Positions 17,284-26,610 of a stretch of 60,634 nucleotides of DNA are shown one piece after another. How positions within the stretch are numbered: position 1 is the first letter of the stretch; each line of letters begins with the position of its first letter. The notes beneath the pieces were generated by a model. The model searched no databases and was not told where the DNA came from. It saw nothing but the letters and a program-made list of their open reading frames with translations. The position numbers were made by a program, and so were the translations under genes. Source of the stretch: Woeseiaceae bacterium (GTDB lineage: Bacteria; Pseudomonadota; Gammaproteobacteria; Steroidobacterales; Woeseiaceae); assembly GCA_030066655.1 (NCBI GenBank), contig JASJBE010000009.1:1-60634 (forward strand). The letters are read 5' to 3'.

Positions 17284-18135
17284 ATGGAATCCGTAACGCA
17301 AGCCGTCGGCGGCATCGACACCGGCGAGATTCTGACAATGCTGCAAACAACAGGCGTCGAATTCGGCATCAACCTGGTTACCGCGGCACTGATATTTTTC
17401 ATCGGTAAGTGGGTCGTTGGCCTGGTCGTCAAGGCGGTCGCGGGCATGATGCAGAAAGGCGGCATCGACGCGACGCTGGAGCGCTTCATCTGCAACCTGG
17501 TGCGCATCGCGTTGATGGTTGTCGTCATCATAGCGGCCATAGGACAGCTCGGCGTCCAGACGACGTCGCTACTGGCGGTCATGGGTGCTGCCGGCCTCGC
17601 CGTCGGCCTGGCCCTGCAGGGGTCGCTGTCAAACTTCGCCGCCGGCGTCCTGATCGTCCTGTTCAGGCCTTACAAGGTTGGCGATTTTGTCGAAGCCGCC
17701 GGTGTTGCAGGCGTCATTGAAGAAGTGCAGATCCTGACGACGGTCATGAAGACCGGAGACAACAAACGCATCATCGTGCCGAACTCGCAGATCATGGGCA
17801 GCATCATCACGAACTATTCGGCGAACGATACGCGGCGCGTCGACCTGACGTTCGGCGTCAGCTATGACGATGACATCGACAAAGTGCACAAGGAGCTGCG
17901 CGCGCTCGTCGATGCCGACGACCGCATCCTCAAGGATCCGGAGGTGACCATCAAGGTACAGGCGCTCGCGGACAGCAGCGTGAACTTCATCGTCCGGCCG
18001 TGGGTGAACTCCGGCGACTACTGGGGCGTCTACTTCGACCTGACGGAACAGGTGAAGAAGCGCTTCGATGAAGTCGGCATATCGTTCCCGTTCCCGCAGC
18101 AGGACGTACACCTGCACAAGGCCTACGACGACTGA
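17284..18135 (+). CDS. mscS: Small-conductance mechanosensitive channel MscS
   Basis: A 283-residue MscS homologue, nearly identical in length to the E. coli channel, that opens under membrane tension to release solutes on hypo-osmotic shock. Helix TM3 has the glycine/alanine packing pattern (Gly-Ala-Ala-Gly-Leu-Ala-Val-Gly-Leu-Ala-Leu-Gln-Gly-Ser-Leu) and the cytoplasmic beta domain follows (Pro-Asn-Ser-Gln-Ile). ATG 17284 is chosen because GAGG is about 13 bases upstream; an in-frame ATG 17272 has the GAGG only one base away and would overlap the upstream gene. Confidence 0.93.
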   Translation: MESVTQAVGGIDTGEILTMLQTTGVEFGINLVTAALIFFIGKWVVGLVVKAVAGMMQKGGIDATLERFICNLVRIALMVVVIIAAIGQLGVQTTSLLAVMGAAGLAVGLALQGSLSNFAAGVLIVLFRPYKVGDFVEAAGVAGVIEEVQILTTVMKTGDNKRIIVPNSQIMGSIITNYSANDTRRVDLTFGVSYDDDIDKVHKELRALVDADDRILKDPEVTIKVQALADSSVNFIVRPWVNSGDYWGVYFDLTEQVKKRFDEVGISFPFPQQDVHLHKAYDD

Positions 18136-18170
18136 TCGACGTGGCGGGCTGCGGCGTCCCCGCAGCTCGC

Positions 18171-18209
18171 CCGACCCAACTACCTCAGCGAATCTTCGGG
18201 TTGGGTCGG
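18171..18209. repeat. 10-bp perfect inverted repeat between convergent genes
   Basis: CCGACCCAAC (18171-18180) and GTTGGGTCGG (18200-18209) are exact reverse complements around a 19-base loop. A second GC-rich inverted repeat (about 18143-18170, GGGCTGCGG / CCGCAGC) lies just before. Neither has a T tract, so they may be Rho-assisted or RNA-stabilising hairpins at the 3' end of mscS. Confidence 0.6.
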
Positions 18210-18260
18210 TAAGACCTTCGTCCGTGCGAGGGATGTTCGTGGATCGTTGAGATACTCGGG

Positions 18261-19118
18261 CTAGCGGCCCATGTTCCTCGCCAGCGTCTCGATCTGCTCG
18301 AGCTGACGCTCACCGGGCAGTGCCATCCTCTGCAACTCGTCAACAGCGACGCCAAGCTCATGCGACGCGGCGTCGAGGTCGAACCGATGGTGCTCGTCAA
18401 TCTCGAGGTTGCCGACCGCGGATGCGGCCGAGATCAGGATCAGGCCGAGCCGGCTGCTCGCAATCATCTTCGGATCGCTGCGACATTCGAAGGCGTCGCA
18501 GAGCTTCTCGGGCAATCCCCACTGTCTCGCCAGCTGGACGGTCGCGTCTCGATGACTGAGCCCGATCCGGTCGGCGAGCACCTGGTCGAACTTCTCATGC
18601 CGCGCCCGGTGTTCTTCCAGTACCGCCTGGGTGTCTGCCGGCGCCACGCAAGCGAGTGCCATCAGACCCAGGTTGTGACACAGACCGGCCAGGTAGGACA
18701 GCCGCTTCTCGTGGTCCGATAGCTCCGGATCCTTCATCGCGATCTTCTTGCAGCACTGAGCCGTCATCAGAGACTCGCGCCAGAATCGCTCCGCGTCGAA
18801 GGCCGAGCATCCGCCGTTCTGCAGTGAATGCTGCATCGCCATCGCGAGTACCAGGGACCGCACGGTCTCGACGCCGATCACGCGAGCGACCGCGTCCTGG
18901 ATGTTGTCGACCGGCTCGGGGATCCCGTAGTAAGCACTGTTCGCGAGCCCGATCAGCTTGGCGCCGATCGCCGCGTCGTCACCCACGATCGCCGTAATCT
19001 GGTCCGCGTCGACGAACTCGTCGGCAAACGTGCTCAGCGCCTGCTGCGCCGTTGCCGGCAGCGGCGGCAGCGCTTTGATCGATGCAAGGATTTTTGTTCT
19101 CTTTTCTGCCATGTCCAT
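18261..19118 (-). CDS. HDOD-domain signalling protein
   Basis: A 285-residue protein made almost entirely of one HDOD domain (Leu-Pro-Pro-Leu-Pro-Ala-Thr at residues 16-22; Gly-Leu-Ala-Asn-Ser-Ala-Tyr-Tyr-Gly near 57; Ala-Gly-Leu-Cys-His-Asn-Leu-Gly-Leu-Met near 142). HDOD domains are HD-like folds that usually lack phosphodiesterase chemistry and act as protein-interaction modules in signalling and motility. It starts 4 bases after the GGDEF/EAL gene stop, so the two form an operon; a second ATG two codons in (19112) is also possible. Confidence 0.85.
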   Translation of the reverse strand: MDMAEKRTKILASIKALPPLPATAQQALSTFADEFVDADQITAIVGDDAAIGAKLIGLANSAYYGIPEPVDNIQDAVARVIGVETVRSLVLAMAMQHSLQNGGCSAFDAERFWRESLMTAQCCKKIAMKDPELSDHEKRLSYLAGLCHNLGLMALACVAPADTQAVLEEHRARHEKFDQVLADRIGLSHRDATVQLARQWGLPEKLCDAFECRSDPKMIASSRLGLILISAASAVGNLEIDEHHRFDLDAASHELGVAVDELQRMALPGERQLEQIETLARNMGR

Positions 19119-19121
19119 AGA

Positions 19122-21575
19122 TTATCCAGCCAGCTGAATGATGTTGGCTTCGTCCCTTCGTTCCGGGAACTTGGGCGCCAATACATAGGGTTTTGCGATA
19201 CCGAAGCCCTGCACGTAATCGACGCCGAGGTCCTCCACGGTCTTCCTGACCGCCTCGTTCTCGACATACTCCGCGACCGTCGCGATACCACGCGAGTGTG
19301 CGATGTCGATGATCGACTTGACGAAGATGCGGTTCGTCGAATCCTGGTCCAGGTCCTTGATGAACATGCCGTCGATTTTCAGCATGTCGATCGGCAGGTG
19401 CTTCAGGTGGCCGAAGGACGACAGTCCACTGCCAAAGTCGTCGAGCGCCATCTGGCAGCCCATTTCCCGCAATTCGCCCATGAGGCGACCCGCGGCATTG
19501 ACGTTCCTGATGACCGCAGTCTCGGTGACCTCGAAGTTGATCGTACCCGGCGGTAACGGAGCCTTTAGCACCGCCTCTTTCAGGGTTTTCGCGAAGCGCT
19601 CGTCGCCAATGCTATTGCCGGACAGGTTCACCCAGTAGCGGACATCGCTGGCCTGGAACGCGTGATGGACGAACAACATGTCGAGGAGCCTGGTAATCAC
19701 CCACTCGTCCAGCTCTACGTTCAGGCCATACCGCTCCGCCGCCGGCAGGAAAGCGCCCGGCGGTATCAGGCGCTTCTGGTCGGGGTCGCGGAGGCGCAAC
19801 AGGACCTCGACCATCTCCGGAGCGTCCGGTCTCGGCGTCGTCGGTTGTATCGCCTGCCCGTAGATGGCGAATCGGTTATTGTCCATCGCATCGCGCAGAC
19901 GCTGGACCCAGCGAATCTGTCGGCGATGCCGACGCGCGTCGCTCTTGCCTTCGCTGACCATCTGCACGCAATTGCGGCCGGCCTCCTTCGCCGCATAGCA
20001 GGCCGCGTCAGCCAGCTGCTGGATCTCATTGACGTCGCCAAGCGCCGGGTCGAGCGGTACGGCGCCGACGCTGACGCCGACGCGATAGGTTTCGGACCCC
20101 CACACGAAGCGCAGGCTGTCGATGTTCGACCGGATCGTCTCGGCGATGCGTTTCGCGACGTCCGCCGGGCACTGTTTCAGCACGATGCCGAATTCGTCCC
20201 CGCCCAGCCTGCAGACGACATCGTCGGATCGCACGCAGTCGGTGATGAGCTCGCTGACGCGCTTGAGCAGCTGGTCGCCCGCCGCATGCCCGGACGTGTC
20301 GTTAATGACCTTGAACTGGTCGAGGTCCATGAACAGGAGGAAGCTGTTGCGTTGGCCCTTGTCGCTGTCTTCCCAGGCCTTCTCGATTTCTCGGTTGAAC
20401 GCACGCCGGTTCATCAGCCCCGTCAGCTCGTCATAGCTTGCCTGGTACTCGAGCCGTGTATTCAACGTCTGTGACTCGGTGACGTCCTGGACCTGGACGA
20501 CGATGTATTCGATGCCGCCTTCGCCGCCCAGCACCGGCGACAGGCTGATCGCCGCAATCATGTCGCTGTCATCTGCGGTCTGGCACTGCAGCTGCTGAGA
20601 GACCGGTTCCGGATTCTCGTGGAACGCCGCGATCTGCTCTTCGAAGGCGGCGATGTCTTCGTCGTCGAGAATGTCCCGCAAGTCAAAGAAGATTCCGCCG
20701 TTCTCGTTCGGAAAGAAGCTCCTGAGTGCCGGATTCGCGTCGAAGACGAAGCCTTCCGCATCCATCAGGCCCATGCCGATGGGCGCATTCTCGAAGGCGT
20801 TCCTGAACTTCGCTTCGGCGGCGGCGTGTTTGACCGTGAGCTTGTGACGCTCGGACACCTCTTTGAGCAGCGCCTGGTTCGCGTCGGCGAGCTGACGATA
20901 GTCGAGACGAAGTTGCGCCATGACCGGCTGGAAGACCAGCCAGCCAACCAGCAACAGGCTCAAGAGGATGGCGACAATGATCGAATAGCTGATGATGCTG
21001 AGCTTGTCTAACTGGGCGGCCAGCGCTTCTTCGTAGATGCCCAGGATCTCGTCCAGCGCCTGAAGCAGCGCAGCTGCCTCCTCAGCATCGATACTTGCTT
21101 CCGCACTCGAATCGAAGGAGTCGCGTATCAGCTGGCGATCCACCTGCTCGATGTGATTGCGCAGCCGTCTGTCAATCGTCAGGGGCGCCTGGAAATACGC
21201 TACCTCGAGCTCGTCGGACCAGTTGCCGGACATCCCCGCACCGCGGTCGGCGATCAGCGCCTCGTGGTTCCTTAAGAGCTGGTTCCTCGTCTGCTGCAGC
21301 GCCTCGATATGTTCGACATAGGCTGCGTAGAACGTCTGCGCGCGAGCGGCATCGGCAAATGCGATCGACTGGGCCATCAGCGAGCGCTGTTCCGCGGCCA
21401 GTCGGATCATCGGGCCATGCCCGTAGGCGCCCGAGAAGGCCGTTCTTTCGACAATCAGGCCGGCGACGCACAGCATGACGACGGCGACGACCGCGACGAT
21501 GTAGCGTCGCCTTATCTGCTTTTCAGAAAACTGCCCAGCCGCCTGCACTTCCAGACTCCGTAGATCCACTAACAA
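19122..21575 (-). CDS. Membrane sensor with PAS, GGDEF and EAL domains (c-di-GMP enzyme)
   Basis: An 817-residue protein. Two membrane helices (about 26-46 and 195-215) flank a periplasmic helical region resembling PilJ-type sensors. A PAS domain follows (about 250-370), then GGDEF (Arg-Leu-Gly-Gly-Asp-Glu-Phe near residue 460; active site intact) and an EAL domain whose signature is Glu-Val-Leu (about 589). The other EAL metal and catalytic residues are present: Asn in Val-Asn-Leu-Ser, Glu in Phe-Glu-Val-Thr-Glu, Asp-Asp in Leu-Asp-Asp-Phe-Gly, Lys in Leu-Lys-Ile-Asp, Glu in Ala-Glu-Tyr and Gln in Val-Gln-Gly. It could therefore both make and degrade c-di-GMP. The HDOD gene follows in the operon. 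Confidence 0.9.
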   Translation of the reverse strand: MLVDLRSLEVQAAGQFSEKQIRRRYIVAVVAVVMLCVAGLIVERTAFSGAYGHGPMIRLAAEQRSLMAQSIAFADAARAQTFYAAYVEHIEALQQTRNQLLRNHEALIADRGAGMSGNWSDELEVAYFQAPLTIDRRLRNHIEQVDRQLIRDSFDSSAEASIDAEEAAALLQALDEILGIYEEALAAQLDKLSIISYSIIVAILLSLLLVGWLVFQPVMAQLRLDYRQLADANQALLKEVSERHKLTVKHAAAEAKFRNAFENAPIGMGLMDAEGFVFDANPALRSFFPNENGGIFFDLRDILDDEDIAAFEEQIAAFHENPEPVSQQLQCQTADDSDMIAAISLSPVLGGEGGIEYIVVQVQDVTESQTLNTRLEYQASYDELTGLMNRRAFNREIEKAWEDSDKGQRNSFLLFMDLDQFKVINDTSGHAAGDQLLKRVSELITDCVRSDDVVCRLGGDEFGIVLKQCPADVAKRIAETIRSNIDSLRFVWGSETYRVGVSVGAVPLDPALGDVNEIQQLADAACYAAKEAGRNCVQMVSEGKSDARRHRRQIRWVQRLRDAMDNNRFAIYGQAIQPTTPRPDAPEMVEVLLRLRDPDQKRLIPPGAFLPAAERYGLNVELDEWVITRLLDMLFVHHAFQASDVRYWVNLSGNSIGDERFAKTLKEAVLKAPLPPGTINFEVTETAVIRNVNAAGRLMGELREMGCQMALDDFGSGLSSFGHLKHLPIDMLKIDGMFIKDLDQDSTNRIFVKSIIDIAHSRGIATVAEYVENEAVRKTVEDLGVDYVQGFGIAKPYVLAPKFPERRDEANIIQLAG

Positions 21576-21788
21576 AAGATCGGCCGTGAACCCGAAAGCT
21601 TGAGGATTTTAGCCCTAATTGGCCGTTTTTCGCCCTTTGGGAGGCTCGATTGGCCGCTGCGGCGTGCCAGGCGGGAACGAGTCAACCGTTCCGGCTGTCG
21701 AACGTTTATGTGAATGTGTACCGGCGAGGAAGATCGAGCCGGCCGGTGCGTTATCGCCCGCGATAGTGCAACATGGAGCCTTGCTATC

Positions 21789-22157
21789 ATGAAACTGCGA
21801 AACACGATGCCCTCGAGAATCCTTCCTGTGCTGGCCCTGGCGCTGCTTGCTGGCTGCGCCGCGAATCCCGACCCGATCATCGACACGAAAGGCGTCGACA
21901 AGGCCCGCCTCGCGGAGGACTGGCAGGAGTGCGAGCAGTTCAGCAAGGAAGTTAACGTCCCGACCGGCGTCGCTAAGGGCGCGGGCCTCGGCGCCGCGGT
22001 CGGCGCGGCCGCCGGCGCCATCCGCGGAGACGTGTCCCAATCGGCCGGCTGGGGGGCGCTGTATGGCGGTACGCGCTCAGGGCTGGATGGCGACAAGGAA
22101 CAATCGAAGGTCTTCAAGCGCTGCATGAAAGGACGCGGCTACAGAGTACTGAACTAG
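21789..22157 (+). CDS. Glycine-zipper lipoprotein
   Basis: A 122-residue protein with a lipoprotein signal (Leu-Leu-Ala-Gly-Cys lipobox, Cys at about residue 20) and a glycine zipper (Gly-Ala-Gly-Leu-Gly-Ala-Ala-Val-Gly-Ala-Ala-Ala-Gly-Ala, about 60-74). ATG 21789 is preferred because the signal begins there; the frame is open upstream but without signal-like sequence. Such proteins are usually outer-membrane lipoproteins of unknown role. It is transcribed divergently from the GGDEF/EAL gene. Confidence 0.78.
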   Translation: MKLRNTMPSRILPVLALALLAGCAANPDPIIDTKGVDKARLAEDWQECEQFSKEVNVPTGVAKGAGLGAAVGAAAGAIRGDVSQSAGWGALYGGTRSGLDGDKEQSKVFKRCMKGRGYRVLN

Positions 22158-22184
22158 CGCTGACAGCCCGGCTCCGGCGGGCGA

Positions 22185-22227
22185 TTGACCCGAATTCCCA
22201 CCTGAAGTACTGTTTATCCATACAGTA
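22185..22227 (+). promoter_or_regulatory. LexA (SOS) box overlapping a sigma-70 promoter
   Basis: TACTGTTTATCCATACAGTA (22208-22227) matches the gammaproteobacterial LexA operator: perfect CTGT-N8-ACAG halves plus matching outer TA bases. A -35 TTGACC (22185-22190) lies 17 bases before a -10 TACTGT (22208-22213), so LexA would cover the -10 and block transcription. The start codon of the radical SAM gene is 15 bases downstream. Confidence 0.88.
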
Positions 22228-22241
22228 ACCCAGGTGATTGA

Positions 22242-23303
22242 ATGTCCACGAGCACAGTACATAGGGGTCGAGGCGCCGTTTCTGCGCCCGATGGGCGTTT
22301 CGCGCGCCAAACCGTAGAAGCTGAGCCGGGCGCAGAAGCCATCGAGTCCGCGCCTGAAACGGTGCTCCGCGCCATGCGTGCTGAGCGCATCATTGCGACG
22401 AACGATTCACCCGATGTTCCGTTCAACCGGTCGATCAACCCCTACCAGGGCTGCGAGCACGGCTGCATCTACTGCTACGCCCGGCCCTCCCACAGCTACC
22501 TGGACCTGTCGCCCGGCATCGACTTTGAAACCAGGATCTTCTACAAGCCCAACGCGGCCACCCGTCTGCTGGACGCGTGGGAGAAGCCGGGCTACGAGGT
22601 CGAGCCGATCACGCTGGGAGCGAATACGGATCCGTACCAACCGGCGGAAAAAAAGACGCGGGTTACGCGCGAACTGATCGAGCTTTTCGACCGGCATCAG
22701 CATCCGGTCTCGATCATCACGAAGGGCACGCTGATCGAGCGTGACATCGATCTGCTCGAGCGACTCGCCAGCAAACAGCTATGCTCCGTTGCCGTCAGCC
22801 TGCCCACGATGGACGACCCGCTGAAACGGATCATGGAGCCACGCGTGTCTTCCGCCAAGTCGAGGCTGAAAACCATACGCCGACTGGTCGACGCGGGGAT
22901 CCCGACGCACGCGTTGATGGCCCCGATCATTCCAGCCATTAACGATCGAGAAATCGAGTCGCTGGTCGACGCGGCCGCCGATGCCGGTGTGATCAGCGCT
23001 TCATACATCTTCCTGCGGTTGCCGCACGAGGTTAAAGCTATCTTCGGCGACTGGCTGTGCGAACACTTCCCCGATCGGGCGGAACACGTCATGAGTCTCG
23101 TCCGCGAGGCCAGCGGCGGCAAAGACTACGATCACCGATACGGACGGCGGCAAACCGGTAGCGGAGCCTACGCTGACATGCTGGGCGCGCGCTTTAAAGC
23201 TGCGTGCCGTAAGCGTGGCCTCATCGCCGGGGAATACCAGCAGGCGCTCGACTGCAGCCGGTTTATCAAGCCCGGCGCGCAGCAGTTGGGCCTGGGGTTC
23301 TGA
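22242..23303 (+). CDS. PA0069-family radical SAM protein (spore photoproduct lyase-like)
   Basis: A 353-residue radical SAM protein with the 4Fe-4S motif Cys-Glu-His-Gly-Cys-Ile-Tyr-Cys (CxxxCxxC) near residue 72, in the context Asn-Pro-Tyr-Gln-Gly typical of the PA0069/SplB-related group. A perfect LexA box lies immediately upstream, so expression should rise with DNA damage. From memory, PA0069 of Pseudomonas aeruginosa is also in the LexA regulon. A role in DNA photoproduct or other damage repair is plausible but not shown. The gene stands alone. Confidence 0.9.
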   Translation: MSTSTVHRGRGAVSAPDGRFARQTVEAEPGAEAIESAPETVLRAMRAERIIATNDSPDVPFNRSINPYQGCEHGCIYCYARPSHSYLDLSPGIDFETRIFYKPNAATRLLDAWEKPGYEVEPITLGANTDPYQPAEKKTRVTRELIELFDRHQHPVSIITKGTLIERDIDLLERLASKQLCSVAVSLPTMDDPLKRIMEPRVSSAKSRLKTIRRLVDAGIPTHALMAPIIPAINDREIESLVDAAADAGVISASYIFLRLPHEVKAIFGDWLCEHFPDRAEHVMSLVREASGGKDYDHRYGRRQTGSGAYADMLGARFKAACRKRGLIAGEYQQALDCSRFIKPGAQQLGLGF

Positions 23304-23503
23304 GCTCCGGCGGCTACCGGGGTCGCGATCGGGAAACGGTTTTATTTTGTAACAAGCCTGGACGTAGTCGCCTCGTTGCTATCGAACGCCGTTTAGTGGC
23401 GGTATAGTGGTTTGGACGGCAGGTCGCGCGATCAGAACCTTCGTGAAACCTGTTTGTCTTAGTACTGGATGCCGGACGACACGGCAACTCGAGAAAGAGC
23501 AAC

Positions 23504-25069
23504 ATGAGTCAAAAGGGAAGATTGAATCCGGTCCTGTTAGGCGTTGCGATCCTCGCATCGCCCGCCTTCGCGCAGGATGCACCGTCCGTCACCGACTCGA
23601 ACCAGCCCGTTACTGACGACGAGGTCCGTGAGATTTCGGCGCAGCCTGCCACCGACACGCTGGACGTAGCCGACGTTGATACCGGCCCGCGCCAGGCGGA
23701 GCCGACGCTAGATCAGGTCGTCGAGGTGGCGGAAGACGCGCCTGCCGAGCCGATCGAGGAAGTCACCGACGAGGAGCTGCTGCAACAGGCATTTCTTCGC
23801 TATCGCGAGCTCATGGACGACGGCATCTTCGATGAGGCCGACAACGCCGCAAAGCGCGTCGTCGAGCTGGCTATCCGCGTTAGCGGTCCGAATTCGACCG
23901 AGACCGCGCGTGCTCTGACCAATCTCGGCATCGTGCAGCACAGCAATGGCCAGTATGACGCTGCGCAACAGAACTTCCAGTCGGCGATCGACATCATCGA
24001 AGAGCGGGAAGACCGGCTGAACAAGATGCTCATCAACCCATTGCGAGGGATTGGCGCCGCCCAGCTCGAAGGTGGCCGCCCCGATCTCGCCACGGAGACG
24101 TTTGCTCGTGCTGTGCATATCACCCACGTCAATGAGGGCCCGCACAACATGGAACAGATCGAGCTGCTGGAGACGCTGGCCGAGACGCAGCTCAGGATGG
24201 GAATGACGCAGGAAGCCAAGGAAGTTCACGACTCGATCCACGCATTGAACGTGCGCCACTTCCGACAAAACCCGATCGACATGATCCCGTCGCTGATGCG
24301 TCGCGCGAGTTGGCAGCATCGTACTGGCTACATCATTGACGAGCGTGCGACGTATCGCAGGATTATTCGAATCATTGAGCGTGAAGCCGGCAAGTTGGAC
24401 ACGCGCCTCATTGACCCGCTGACGAGACTCGGCCGCTCGTATTTCTTCCTGGACCGGTCAGGCGCCGATCCGCTGAATCAGCCAAGCCTGAGCGCCGGCG
24501 AAATCCACTTCAAGCGAGCGCTGCGTATCGCCCGCGAGAGCGAACAGAGCAACTGGGAGACCGAGTCCGACGCACTGGTGGCGCTGGGCGACTTCTACCT
24601 GATGCAGGGAAGTATCCTGCGCGCCCGCTCACAGTACAACGACGCCTGGGAGCTGATGTCCGCCGAGCCGGAGAGGCTCGATCGACGCGCAAACACGCTC
24701 GGCAGGATCAAGCCGCTGCGCCGCAATGTCCTGCCGACGTACGCGGGTCAGGCGACACGCTCAGACAGACTCAACCCCGATGAGATCCTGGCCGAAGGCC
24801 AGGTAACCGTCTCGTACAGGGTCTCCGAACGCGGCCGCGTAACGGGCTTCAAAATTGCCGAGGCGAACCCGGCCGAGTTTCTCGAGATTCAGCGTCAGGT
24901 CCAGCGAGAAGTTCGTTCACGGGTTTTCAGGCCGATGTTTGTCGAAGGTGAGCCTGTAACGACGGATAACCTGACGTATACTCACACGTTCTTCTATCGC
25001 AAGTCTGAGCTGGACGCGCTCCGCGAGACGAAGGCCGCCGGTGGAACCGAGGTCATAGAAGAAACCTAG
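23504..25069 (+). CDS. Exported TPR protein with TonB C-terminal domain
   Basis: A 521-residue protein with a Sec signal (cleavage near Ala-Phe-Ala-Gln, residues 22-25), an acidic linker, TPR-like helical repeats from about residue 90 to 420 (for example Ala-Leu-Thr-Asn-Leu-Gly-Ile-Val...Tyr-Asp-Ala-Ala) and a TonB-type C-terminal domain of about 90 residues (Gly-Gln-Val-Thr-Val-Ser-Tyr-Arg-Val...Arg-Val-Thr-Gly). Unlike true TonB it has no N-terminal membrane anchor after cleavage, so it is probably periplasmic. The following M23 peptidase gene is close and probably cotranscribed. Confidence 0.82.
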   Translation: MSQKGRLNPVLLGVAILASPAFAQDAPSVTDSNQPVTDDEVREISAQPATDTLDVADVDTGPRQAEPTLDQVVEVAEDAPAEPIEEVTDEELLQQAFLRYRELMDDGIFDEADNAAKRVVELAIRVSGPNSTETARALTNLGIVQHSNGQYDAAQQNFQSAIDIIEEREDRLNKMLINPLRGIGAAQLEGGRPDLATETFARAVHITHVNEGPHNMEQIELLETLAETQLRMGMTQEAKEVHDSIHALNVRHFRQNPIDMIPSLMRRASWQHRTGYIIDERATYRRIIRIIEREAGKLDTRLIDPLTRLGRSYFFLDRSGADPLNQPSLSAGEIHFKRALRIARESEQSNWETESDALVALGDFYLMQGSILRARSQYNDAWELMSAEPERLDRRANTLGRIKPLRRNVLPTYAGQATRSDRLNPDEILAEGQVTVSYRVSERGRVTGFKIAEANPAEFLEIQRQVQREVRSRVFRPMFVEGEPVTTDNLTYTHTFFYRKSELDALRETKAAGGTEVIEET

Positions 25070-25094
25070 CGACTGACCTGAGGAGGAAACTGAG

Positions 25095-25928
25095 ATCCTC
25101 TTTCGCACCATCAGGTACGTGGCCGCGGCATTGATATTCGCCGCCGCCAGCAGCTCCGCAGACAGCTGCAAGGATGAATGGTTCTGCGTCGACGCCATAA
25201 ACCAGGATGGCGCCATAGAGCTCCGTGCCAAGAACCTCAGGAACTACCCCATAACGTTTACGCTTCGTGTCAAAAGCGAAGACATGCACATCGACGGGCC
25301 TGAAACCGTGACGCTGACGCTGGCTCCGCGACAGTCCGAGTCGGTCGTTACCCTGAACGCGGCGGGCGGTGGCCGAACCGGCAGTTACGACTACTTCTAC
25401 GAATGGGCCGTCGGCGACAAGGACGCCCAGCATGATGACGATCATGTCTATGCGCTGCCCTATGAGCCAGGCAAATCCTATCGCGTTCTCCAGGGCTACG
25501 GCTCCCGCTTCAGTCACACCGGGCTGGAGGAGTTCGCCATCGACTTCGACATGCCGGAGGGCACTCCCGTCCATGCCGCCCGCGCCGGTATCGTCGCCCG
25601 GGTAGTCGAGTCTCACACGCGTGGCTGTTGGGATCGCGGATGCGGAAAGTTCGCCAATTTCATCGTGGTGTTGCATGAAGACGGAACGACCGGCGAGTAC
25701 TACCACCTTGAAAAAGACGGTTCCGCCGTCAGTGTAGGACAACGTGTGGAGCGGGGTCAGCTGATCGGCTATTCCGGAAACACCGGTCATTCGACCATGC
25801 CTCACCTGCACTTCGCCGTGTACAGGGCGACCGAGTGGGGCAACACACAATCGATCCCTGTCCTGTTCGACAGTGCCCAGGGAACCATTCATCGGCCGCG
25901 ACGCGGCGGTCGCTACGAAGCGAAATAG
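25095..25928 (+). CDS. Exported M23-family (LytM-like) metallopeptidase; apparent ATC start
   Basis: A secreted peptidoglycan endopeptidase-type protein (277 residues from 25095). The C-terminal half carries the M23 metal motifs: [12 protein letters not shown], then Met-Pro-His-Leu-His-Phe-Ala-Val (HxH). The first ATG/GTG/TTG in frame is GTG 25119, but it is 32 bases from a perfect AGGAGG (25081-25086) and leaves a signal peptide without basic residues. Starting instead at ATC 25095, 8 bases after AGGAGG, gives (Met)-Leu-Phe-Arg-Thr-Ile-Arg-Tyr plus a hydrophobic core, a standard signal. Either a rare ATC start or a base error is likely. Confidence 0.75.
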   Translation: MLFRTIRYVAAALIFAAASSSADSCKDEWFCVDAINQDGAIELRAKNLRNYPITFTLRVKSEDMHIDGPETVTLTLAPRQSESVVTLNAAGGGRTGSYDYFYEWAVGDKDAQHDDDHVYALPYEPGKSYRVLQGYGSRFSHTGLEEFAIDFDMPEGTPVHAARAGIVARVVESHTRGCWDRGCGKFANFIVVLHEDGTTGEYYHLEKDGSAVSVGQRVERGQLIGYSGNTGHSTMPHLHFAVYRATEWGNTQSIPVLFDSAQGTIHRPRRGGRYEAK

Positions 25929-25932
25929 ACAC

Positions 25933-26574
25933 ATGTTCAAGAAGAATCTCGCGCTGCCAACGGCGGACAGTGCTCTGCCGGGCCGTGACGCAGCACTGAC
26001 GGTCAGTAATCAGCATTACGTCAATGGAAATGCGATTAAGCCACCGTTTCCCGATGCCCTCGAGACCGCCGTCTTCGGTCTCGGTTGCTTCTGGGGCGCA
26101 GAGCGTAAGTTCTGGGAGCTTACCGGCGTCTACTCGACCGCCGTCGGTTATGCCGGAGGCTTCACAAAGAACCCGACCTATGAAGAAGTCTGCAGCGGCC
26201 GAACCGGGCACAGCGAGGTGGTCCTCGTCGTTTTCGATCCCGGGCAAATCAGCTACGAGGAACTGCTCCGTACGTTCTGGGAGAGCCATGATCCGACACA
26301 GGGCATGCGCCAGGGCAACGACATCGGCACGCAGTATCGCTCTGCCATCTACACGACCAACGATGCGCAGATGACCGCCGCCCAGCAGTCCAGACACGCG
26401 TACCAGGAACAACTGTCCAGCGCCGGCTACGGATCGATTACCACCGAATTAGCGACGGCCGGTCACTTCTACTACGCTGAGGAGTATCATCAGCAGTACC
26501 TTGCCAAGAACCCCGGGGGGTATTGCGGCATCGGCGGCACGGGCGTCACTTGTCCAATCGGACTTGCCGTCTAG
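25933..26574 (+). CDS. msrA: Peptide-methionine (S)-S-oxide reductase MsrA
   Basis: A 213-residue MsrA, the same length as the E. coli enzyme, which reduces the S epimer of methionine sulfoxide in proteins. ATG 25933 gives the usual N-terminus. The catalytic motif Gly-Cys-Phe-Trp-Gly is at 51-55 (Cys52), and the recycling cysteines are in the C-terminal [11 protein letters not shown]. It follows the M23 gene by 4 bases. The window also holds msrPQ, so both cytoplasmic and periplasmic methionine repair are present. Confidence 0.95.
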   Translation: MFKKNLALPTADSALPGRDAALTVSNQHYVNGNAIKPPFPDALETAVFGLGCFWGAERKFWELTGVYSTAVGYAGGFTKNPTYEEVCSGRTGHSEVVLVVFDPGQISYEELLRTFWESHDPTQGMRQGNDIGTQYRSAIYTTNDAQMTAAQQSRHAYQEQLSSAGYGSITTELATAGHFYYAEEYHQQYLAKNPGGYCGIGGTGVTCPIGLAV

Positions 26575-26610
26575 CCGGCCACACTCGCTTTTCTTGAAAG
26601 GACAGAGCAC

